A stretch of DNA of 11,000 nt from an uncultured Oscillospiraceae bacterium (lineage in GTDB: Bacteria; Bacillota_A; Clostridia; Oscillospirales; Oscillospiraceae). Positions 6,091 through 11,000 of this stretch are shown piece by piece. Positions within the stretch are counted from its first letter, which is position 1. Every line of letters starts with the position of its first letter. The DNA lies in assembly GCA_947631675.1 (NCBI GenBank), contig CANRMG010000051.1, positions 1 to 11,000 on the forward strand, given 5' to 3'. Below the pieces are notes generated by a model. The model saw only the letters and a program-made list of their open reading frames with translations, did no database searches and was not told the origin of the DNA. The translations under genes were made by a program, and so were the position numbers.

Positions 6091-7539
6091 TCACGTTCCT
6101 CGTTCCTTCTGCAAATGCTCCGCCACGATCTCCCGCTCGTCCATGTGGCGTTTTACCCCGTTGACCTCCTGATAGGTCTCGTGGCCCTTGCCGGCCAGGA
6201 CGATCACGTCCCCCGGCCGATGGTTATCTATGGCCCAGCGGATGGCGGCCGGCCGGTCCGCGATCACCTCCATGGGCGTATCCGGCGGCATGCCCGCCAG
6301 GATGTCCCGGATGATGGCCTCCGGCTCCTCCGAGCGGGGGTTGTCGCTGGTCACCACGCAGAAGTCCGCCTCCCGCGCGGCGATGGCGCCCATGAGGGGC
6401 CTCTTCGTCCTATCCCGGTCGCCGCCGCAGCCGAAAAGGGCCACCAGGCGGCCGGCCGTCACCTCATGCATGGCCTTCAGCACCTTTTCCAGGGCGTCGG
6501 GGGTGTGGGCGTAGTCGATGACGATGGCGAAGTCGTCCGGCGTGGGCACCACCTCCACCCGGCCCTTCACGCCCCGGGCCCGGCCCAGGGACGCGGCGCA
6601 CTGGGAAAGGCTCACGCCCAGCAGCCGCCCGGCGGCGATAGCCGTCAGGGCGTTCTCCACGGAGAAGGCCCCCGGCACGCCCAGCCTGACGCTTACACGC
6701 TCGCCCCCCTCCGCCGCCGTGAAAGCGACGCCGGTGGCGGCGAGGGTTATATCCTCCGCCCGCAGGTCCGCATCCCCCTTGGCGGAATAGGTCAACACCG
6801 GGCACTTGGCCCTCTCCAGCATGAATCCCGCCCAGGGGTCGCCGGCGTTGACGGCGGCCTTGTCGCACCGCTCAAAGAGCAGGGCCTTCGCCCCGGCGTA
6901 GGCCTCCATGGTCTTGTGGAAATCCAGGTGGTCCTGGGTCAGGTTCGTGAAAAGTCCCGCCTGGAAATGGACGCCCGCCACCCGGTCCAGGGCCAGCGCG
7001 TGGGAGGATACCTCCATCACCGCGTGGGTGCAGCCCGCCTGGACCATCTTATAAAACAGCTCCTGCAGGTCATAGGACTCCGGCGTGGTCCGCTCCGTGG
7101 GCAGCTCCTCATCCCCGATCCAGTTGGAGATGGTGCCCACCAGACCCACCTTGGCACCCAGGCTGTCCTCCAAAAGGTGCTTGATGAGGATGGTGGAGGT
7201 GGTCTTGCCGTTGGTGCCGGTGACGCCCACCATGGTCATACGCCGGGCAGGGTGACCGAACCAGGTCCCGGAGACCAGGGCCAGGGCCAGCCGGCTGTCC
7301 GGCGTCACCACCCAGGGTCCCTCCCCTTCCGGCACGTCCTGGCACAGCACGGCCGCCGCGCCCTTGGAAAGCGCCATGGGGATGAACTTATGGCCGTCGC
7401 TTTTAAGCCCCTTCACCGCCACGAACAGGTCCCCCGGCTCCACGGACCGGGAGTCGTAGCGTATCCCCTTTATCTCCGTGTCCGGGTCCGCTTTAAGGGC
7501 GGCGACCTCTATGTCCTCTATCAGTTCACGCAGTTTCAT
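6091..7539 (-). CDS. murE: UDP-MurNAc-tripeptide synthetase MurE (meso-diaminopimelate type)
   Basis: MurE is the ATP-dependent cytoplasmic ligase that adds the third stem-peptide residue to UDP-MurNAc-L-Ala-D-Glu. The 482-residue protein shows the three Mur ligase domains: an N-terminal UDP-binding domain with YDSRSVEPGDLFVA at 28-41, the ATPase domain with P-loop GVTGTNGKTT at 105-114, TTPES at 151-155, MEVSSHAL at 175-182 and the lysine usually carbamylated at 218 (AGAKALLF), and the C-terminal domain with GRVEVV at 326-331, DYAHTPDA at 342-349 and SDNPRSEEP at 398-406. The DNPR motif (399-402) is the known mark of meso-diaminopimelate-adding MurE, as opposed to lysine-adding forms, so the peptidoglycan is probably mDAP type. 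GKGHETYQ at 450-457 closes the core. The ATG at 7539 has AGGA close ahead, and 7 nt separate it from the PBP stop. Confidence 0.97.
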   Translation of the reverse strand: MKLRELIEDIEVAALKADPDTEIKGIRYDSRSVEPGDLFVAVKGLKSDGHKFIPMALSKGAAAVLCQDVPEGEGPWVVTPDSRLALALVSGTWFGHPARRMTMVGVTGTNGKTTSTILIKHLLEDSLGAKVGLVGTISNWIGDEELPTERTTPESYDLQELFYKMVQAGCTHAVMEVSSHALALDRVAGVHFQAGLFTNLTQDHLDFHKTMEAYAGAKALLFERCDKAAVNAGDPWAGFMLERAKCPVLTYSAKGDADLRAEDITLAATGVAFTAAEGGERVSVRLGVPGAFSVENALTAIAAGRLLGVSLSQCAASLGRARGVKGRVEVVPTPDDFAIVIDYAHTPDALEKVLKAMHEVTAGRLVALFGCGGDRDRTKRPLMGAIAAREADFCVVTSDNPRSEEPEAIIRDILAGMPPDTPMEVIADRPAAIRWAIDNHRPGDVIVLAGKGHETYQEVNGVKRHMDEREIVAEHLQKERGT

Positions 7540-7546
7540 ATTCCTG

Positions 7547-9898
7547 TCACCATATCGTCAGTTTCGAGCTGTCGCTGAGGGTCACCGTGATGACTGTGCC
7601 CGGCTCCACCATGGTGCCCGGCTCGATGCTCTGGTCCACGGTCATGATGATGGGGCTGTTGAGCATGGTTCCCTCGCCGCGGATATAGAGGTTGCTCCAG
7701 CCGGCGAAGGTCTTGGCGTTCTCATAGCTCCGTCCCAGCAGGTTGGGCACCTCCACCAGCTCCGTATCGGGGGCCGCGTCGCAGTACAGCACGATCTCGC
7801 TGCCGCCGGCGATCTTGGCGTTGCCGGCGGGCATCTGGGCCGTGACGGCGGGGCCGGTGCCCTCGATGGACTTGATGGCGAAGCCCGCCTCCTCCAATAT
7901 CTGCCGGGCCTCCTCCGGTGTCTTGCCCACCACCCGGGGCAGCCGCCGGTCCACGATGCCGCTCTCGCCCTCGGCGTACTCGGGCTCCACGCCCAGGTAC
8001 GGCAGGATGTCCGCCAGGATCATGCCCACCTTCGGCGCGGCCATGGTGCCGCCGCCCACGGAGAACTTGTTCTCCGGGCCGGGGTTCTCCAGCAGCACCA
8101 GCACCGCCACCACCGGGTCGTCCGCCGGGGCGAAGCCCAGGAAGGAGGCGATGTACTTCTTCGTGCCGTGGACGGCCTCATAGACCACGTCCTCGGAGGT
8201 GCCGGTCTTGCCCGCCACCCGGTAGCCGGCCACGTAGGCGTTGGTACCGGTGCCCTCGTTCACGTTGCTGACGACCTGCTCCAGGATCTCGCAGCATTTC
8301 TTGCTGGTCTCCTCGCTGATGACCTGGCGGATGACGGTGGGCTCGGTCTGCTTGGCCACCGTGCCGTCGGCGTTCAGCACCTCGCTGACGATATAGGGCT
8401 GCATGAGGTAGCCGCCGTTGGTGACGGCGCTGACCGCGGTGATCAGCTGCATGGGCGTGATGGTGAAGGTCTGGCCGAAGGAGGCCGCCGCCAGCTGGGA
8501 GAGGTTGTTCCTGTCGAAGAACACGTCCTCGTCCCACCAGAGGCTCCCCGCCTCGCCGGTCAGGTCCACGCCGGTCTTGTCGAACAGGCCGAATGCCCGA
8601 ATGTAGTCGTAAAACCGCTCCGCGCCGATGTACTGGCCGATGAGGGTGAAGGCCACGTTGCAGGAGTGCATGACCGCCTCGGTCAATGTCTGGTCCCCGT
8701 GGCCGTAGATGTTGGCGCAGTTCAGGGGATCCGTACGGCCCAGCACGTCGATGCTGCCGCCGCAGTAAAAGACGGAGTTCATGTTGATGGCGCCGCTCTC
8801 CAGGCCCGAGGCCAAAGTGATGATCTTGAAGACGGAGCCGGGCTCATAGGTCTCGGTGAGGGCCTTGTTGCGCCACATCTCCGCCCGCGCCTCCCCGATG
8901 AGGGCGTCGTGCTCCTCGGTGGTGAGGCCGGCGGAGTTTTCCTCGATCTGCTGCAATGTCTCCTCGGGCAGGGCCGCGTAGTTGTTGGGGTCGAACTCAC
9001 CCAGGGAGGCCATGCCCAGGATGGCGCCGGTGTTCACGTCCATGACGATGCCCGCCGCGCCGTCCTGCAGGTCGTAGTCCTCTATGGCGCTCTGCAGGTG
9101 CTTTTCCAGGTAGTACTGGACGGTGGTGTCGATGGTGGTGACGATGCTCTGGCCGTCCTCGGCGTCGTAATAGTCCTCGAAGTCGGTGAACATCATGTCC
9201 GTGCCGAAGGCGTTGGTGGCCCGGACGATGCGCCCGTCCTCCCCGGCCAGGGTCTTGTCGTAGTAGTACTCCAGGCCCGCCAGGCCGTGATCGTCGGAGC
9301 CGGTGAAGCCCACCACGTGGCAGGCAAGGCTGGAATAGGGATAGTACCGCCGGCTGGCCTCCTCGATCTTCACGCCGGTGAGGGACACGGAGTCCTTCTC
9401 GTCGGCCACGGGGTTGCCGTTGGCATCCTTTCCCTTGTTCTCCTTGAACTCCCGGACCTTCTCGGTGGTCTCGTCGTCCACCTTCCGGGCAATGGTGGAG
9501 TACCAGGACTCCTTGTTCAGGGTCTTCTGGTATATCTCCTCATAGTCCACGCCCAGGATATTGGCCAAGCCCTGGGCGATGTAGACAGGGTTTTCGTGGT
9601 TCATATCGATCTCGGCGGGGCTGATGAAGATATTGCTCACCGACGCGCTCATGGCCAGGATGTTCATGTTCCGGTCGTAGATGGCCCCCCGCCGGGCGGT
9701 GACAACGGTCTCCCGAAGCTGCTGCTCCATGGCGGCGGTCTCGTACATATCGTGGTCCAAAACCTGCAGCTGGAACAGCCGTGCGCCCAGCGCGATAAAT
9801 GCAACTATGCCGCACACTATCATAAGGAACAGTGTGCGGCGAAGCATCATTCTGTTGGGCGAAGAGGCTTTTTTGCTCTCCCGGCGCTTTTTGGACAT
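7547..9898 (-). CDS. ftsI: PASTA-domain class B penicillin-binding protein (FtsI/SpoVD type)
   Basis: This is a monofunctional DD-transpeptidase that cross-links septal peptidoglycan outside the membrane, working with FtsW. The 783-residue protein has a basic cytoplasmic tail (1-21), one membrane anchor at about 22-45, a dimerisation/pedestal domain starting with RRGAIYDRN at 69-77, and a transpeptidase domain. The penicillin-binding motifs are complete: SVFK with nucleophile Ser355, SCN at 412-414 and KTGT at 564-567. Two C-terminal PASTA domains follow, at about 652-707 (LPRVVGKTPEEARQILEEAG) and 714-775 (LVEVPNLLGRSYENAK). The ATG at 9898 is preceded by AAAGGAGAA with a good spacer. Two PASTA domains are like PBP2x/PBP2B, while Bacillus SpoVD has one. 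Here one gene holds the place where Bacillus has the pbpB-spoVD pair, so it is probably the division transpeptidase; a sporulation role cannot be excluded. The symbol spoVD would be an acceptable alternative. Confidence 0.95.
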   Translation of the reverse strand: MSKKRRESKKASSPNRMMLRRTLFLMIVCGIVAFIALGARLFQLQVLDHDMYETAAMEQQLRETVVTARRGAIYDRNMNILAMSASVSNIFISPAEIDMNHENPVYIAQGLANILGVDYEEIYQKTLNKESWYSTIARKVDDETTEKVREFKENKGKDANGNPVADEKDSVSLTGVKIEEASRRYYPYSSLACHVVGFTGSDDHGLAGLEYYYDKTLAGEDGRIVRATNAFGTDMMFTDFEDYYDAEDGQSIVTTIDTTVQYYLEKHLQSAIEDYDLQDGAAGIVMDVNTGAILGMASLGEFDPNNYAALPEETLQQIEENSAGLTTEEHDALIGEARAEMWRNKALTETYEPGSVFKIITLASGLESGAINMNSVFYCGGSIDVLGRTDPLNCANIYGHGDQTLTEAVMHSCNVAFTLIGQYIGAERFYDYIRAFGLFDKTGVDLTGEAGSLWWDEDVFFDRNNLSQLAAASFGQTFTITPMQLITAVSAVTNGGYLMQPYIVSEVLNADGTVAKQTEPTVIRQVISEETSKKCCEILEQVVSNVNEGTGTNAYVAGYRVAGKTGTSEDVVYEAVHGTKKYIASFLGFAPADDPVVAVLVLLENPGPENKFSVGGGTMAAPKVGMILADILPYLGVEPEYAEGESGIVDRRLPRVVGKTPEEARQILEEAGFAIKSIEGTGPAVTAQMPAGNAKIAGGSEIVLYCDAAPDTELVEVPNLLGRSYENAKTFAGWSNLYIRGEGTMLNSPIIMTVDQSIEPGTMVEPGTVITVTLSDSSKLTIW

Positions 9899-9960
9899 AT
9901 CGGATTCTCCTTTGGGTGGGTATGCTATCGTCTCCTGTCATTACCAGTATAATACCTCTG
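9899..9960 (-). other. Short gap between ftsL and the PBP gene
   Basis: This 62-nt gap holds the ribosome binding site of the PBP gene (AAAGGAGAA near 9905-9913). At its upstream end a TTGACA runs across the ftsL stop codon and a TATTATACT follows, but their spacing (4-7 nt) does not make a sigma-A promoter, and the sequence 17 nt after TTGACA is ATGACA. I see no terminator. An internal promoter here is possible but not supported well enough to call. Confidence 0.35.
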
Positions 9961-10554
9961 TCAACTGAAATATGCCTTGACCGAGGACAGGATGTCTTTC
10001 ACACCCAGAGAGAACAGATCCGTCTGCTCTTTTGTGACCACCACAGCCTTGTCTGCGGAGGCCACGCCGGACAGATATACGATCTGGCTGTCGTCCGGCT
10101 CCTGCATCCCCAGCACGTCGATGGCCTGCTCCTCCACGTCCTTCAGGTTGAAGATCGTCTCGTACTCCACGGTGAGCTTTGCCCGGTCCGCCTCCAGCTG
10201 GGAGATCTGCTGTTCCAGGGCCGCGGCGGTGTGGGAGATGTCCGTGAGCCGTATCTGGGCCAGGAGCATCATGGTGATCAGCACCACGGCGCAGGCCGCG
10301 CCCAGCAGGGATACCACGGAGACGCCCTGGCGGTTTCGCTCCACGGCGGCGGCGCTGGCCTCGCCCTGGGCCTCCTCCCGGACCCACTCCTGCCGGCGGC
10401 CTCTCGGCCGGCGGGCCGGCTTTTTCTCCGGCGCCTGCCGGACCTCTTCTTCCTTCTCGGGATAGAGCAGCGGGTTGGAGAAGTCGTAGGCCATGGTGCC
10501 GTCCACGGCGCCGGTGACGAAGTTATAGGTTTTGAAGGTCCTGACGTCTTCCAT
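9961..10554 (-). CDS. ftsL: FtsL-like bitopic cell division protein
   Basis: The position between rsmH and the class B PBP, and the layout, mark this as the FtsL of the cluster, the partner of FtsQ and FtsB/DivIC that activates FtsW-PBP. From the chosen start the product has 197 residues: a hydrophilic, partly Arg/Pro-rich cytoplasmic region of about 75 residues with KKPARRPRGRR at 44-54, one membrane segment at about 79-100, a coiled coil at about 104-135 rich in Leu/Ile heptads, and then NLKDVEEQAIDVLGMQEPDD (136-155), which resembles the end of FtsL/DivIC domains, plus a 40-residue tail. It is longer than the roughly 120 residues of well-studied FtsL proteins at both ends. The ATG at 10554 has AAGGG at 7-nt spacing. 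The ATG at 10560 overlaps the rsmH stop as ATGA but sits too close to that site. Homology by sequence is weak for this family, so the call rests on context and architecture. Confidence 0.82.
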   Translation of the reverse strand: MEDVRTFKTYNFVTGAVDGTMAYDFSNPLLYPEKEEEVRQAPEKKPARRPRGRRQEWVREEAQGEASAAAVERNRQGVSVVSLLGAACAVVLITMMLLAQIRLTDISHTAAALEQQISQLEADRAKLTVEYETIFNLKDVEEQAIDVLGMQEPDDSQIVYLSGVASADKAVVVTKEQTDLFSLGVKDILSSVKAYFS

Positions 10555-10556
10555 GT

Positions 10557-11000
10557 TCATACCCTTTCGGCAATTCGCAGCCGGGCGCTTCGTGCCCGGG
10601 GGTTCTCCGCCAGCTCCTCTAGATCGGGAGAGACGGGCTTGCGGGTGACGCTCTTCAAGGTCTTTACAAAACCGCAGGTGCACACCGGGAAGTCCGGCGG
10701 GCACGTACAGCCGTTCTCACGCTTGCGTATGGCCTCCTTCACCAGCCGGTCCTCCAGGGAGTGGAAGCTGATGACCAGGAGCCTGCCCCCCTTCACCAGC
10801 CGGTCCGGCGCCGTGTCCAGCATGCGCTCCAGGGCGCCCAGTTCGTCGTTGACCGCGATGCGCACCGCCTGGAAGCACCGCTTGGCCGGATGCTGCTTCT
10901 CCCGCAGGGCCGCGGCGGGCATGGTCCTTTTGATGATCTCCACGAACTGGCCGGTGGTCTCGATGGGCGCCTGCTCCCGGGCGGCCACCACCGCCTCGGC
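10557..11000 (-). CDS. rsmH: 16S rRNA (cytosine(1402)-N(4))-methyltransferase RsmH (C-terminal part, cut by the window edge)
   Basis: RsmH (MraW) uses S-adenosylmethionine to methylate N4 of C1402 in the ribosomal P site and is a conserved early gene of the dcw cluster. The last 147 residues are visible and the frame is open through the right edge, so the start is outside the window. Recognisable stretches are KRCFQAVRIAVNDEL, LLVISFHSLEDRLVK, a Cys-rich CTCPPDFPVCTCG typical of the family, and the C-terminal NPRARSARLRIAERV, where PRARSAxLR is a well-known end motif. The TGA stop (10559-10557) overlaps the first possible ftsL ATG as ATGA, indicating coupled translation. The methyl-donor binding N-terminal part is not in view, so its intactness is not known. 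Confidence 0.97.
   Translation of the reverse strand, partial: AEAVVAAREQAPIETTGQFVEIIKRTMPAAALREKQHPAKRCFQAVRIAVNDELGALERMLDTAPDRLVKGGRLLVISFHSLEDRLVKEAIRKRENGCTCPPDFPVCTCGFVKTLKSVTRKPVSPDLEELAENPRARSARLRIAERV

Noticed and set aside
7478..9952. A long open frame of about 820 codons on the plus strand opposite the PBP gene, and similar long plus-strand frames opposite ftsW, murG, murA and murE
   Set aside because: They are antisense shadows produced by GC-rich codon usage. The translations are low in complexity and rich in His, Gly, Ala and Val, with no recognisable domain, while the minus-strand genes carry complete catalytic motifs.
9914..9966. Possible internal promoter before the PBP gene (TTGACA over the ftsL stop and a TATTATACT), and a sigma-E-like GCATATT just upstream
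   Set aside because: The spacing between the hexamers does not fit sigma-A, and the sequence at the right distance from GCATATT matches the sigma-E -10 at only about half the positions.
10407..10425. Terminator-like hairpin GCCGG/CCGGC followed by five T on the plus strand
   Set aside because: It lies inside the ftsL coding region on the antisense strand, where no transcript is expected. It comes from GC-rich Arg/Pro codons and an adjacent Lys run.
10555..10704. An ftsL N-terminal extension starting at 10704
   Set aside because: It would lie almost wholly inside the rsmH coding sequence and reads as an out-of-frame translation of it; the downstream ATG with AAGGG is the natural start.
1..11000. 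A previously undescribed system, mobile element, CRISPR array or RNA gene
   Set aside because: Every sizeable minus-strand gene belongs to a known dcw family, gaps are short, and no repeats, transposase, tRNA or rRNA features are visible.

Overview
The window is a contiguous stretch of a division and cell wall (dcw) cluster, read entirely from the minus strand. In transcription order (right to left) it holds rsmH (C-terminal part only), an ftsL-like gene, a PASTA-domain class B penicillin-binding protein (ftsI/spoVD type), murE, mraY, ftsW/spoVE, murG, murA, ftsQ/divIB and ftsZ (N-terminal part only). Ten genes fill almost the whole window. Both edges cut a gene, and no gene inside the window shows a frameshift or premature stop.

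The gene content and order, the PASTA domains on the class B PBP, a murA inside the cluster, the DNPR (meso-diaminopimelate) signature in MurE and the high GC content fit a GC-rich member of the Clostridia, probably near the Oscillospiraceae/Ruminococcaceae. That placement is inference from gene order and protein style, not from a database search.

The genes work together at the septum. MurA starts UDP-MurNAc synthesis and MurE adds the third stem residue. MraY and MurG build lipid I and lipid II. FtsW polymerises lipid II and the class B PBP cross-links the strands. FtsL and FtsQ belong to the bitopic complex that controls FtsW-PBP, and FtsZ is the cytoskeletal ring that positions the machinery. 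RsmH methylates 16S rRNA and is a usual first-half member of the cluster. From rsmH to mraY and from ftsW to murG the genes are mostly packed with 1-7 nt gaps or ATGA-type overlaps, as in a single operon.

Three gaps stand out. The 148-nt AT-rich gap before ftsZ carries a good sigma-A-type promoter framed by an 11-bp inverted repeat. The 82-nt gap before murA can fold into a long hairpin that takes in the murA ribosome binding site. The 62-nt gap before the PBP holds only weak promoter-like sequence. The familiar cluster members murF, murD and ftsA are missing from their usual places. I see no mobile element, CRISPR array, RNA gene or unfamiliar protein family. This is an ordinary core-genome region whose interest lies in regulation and gene order, not in a new system.
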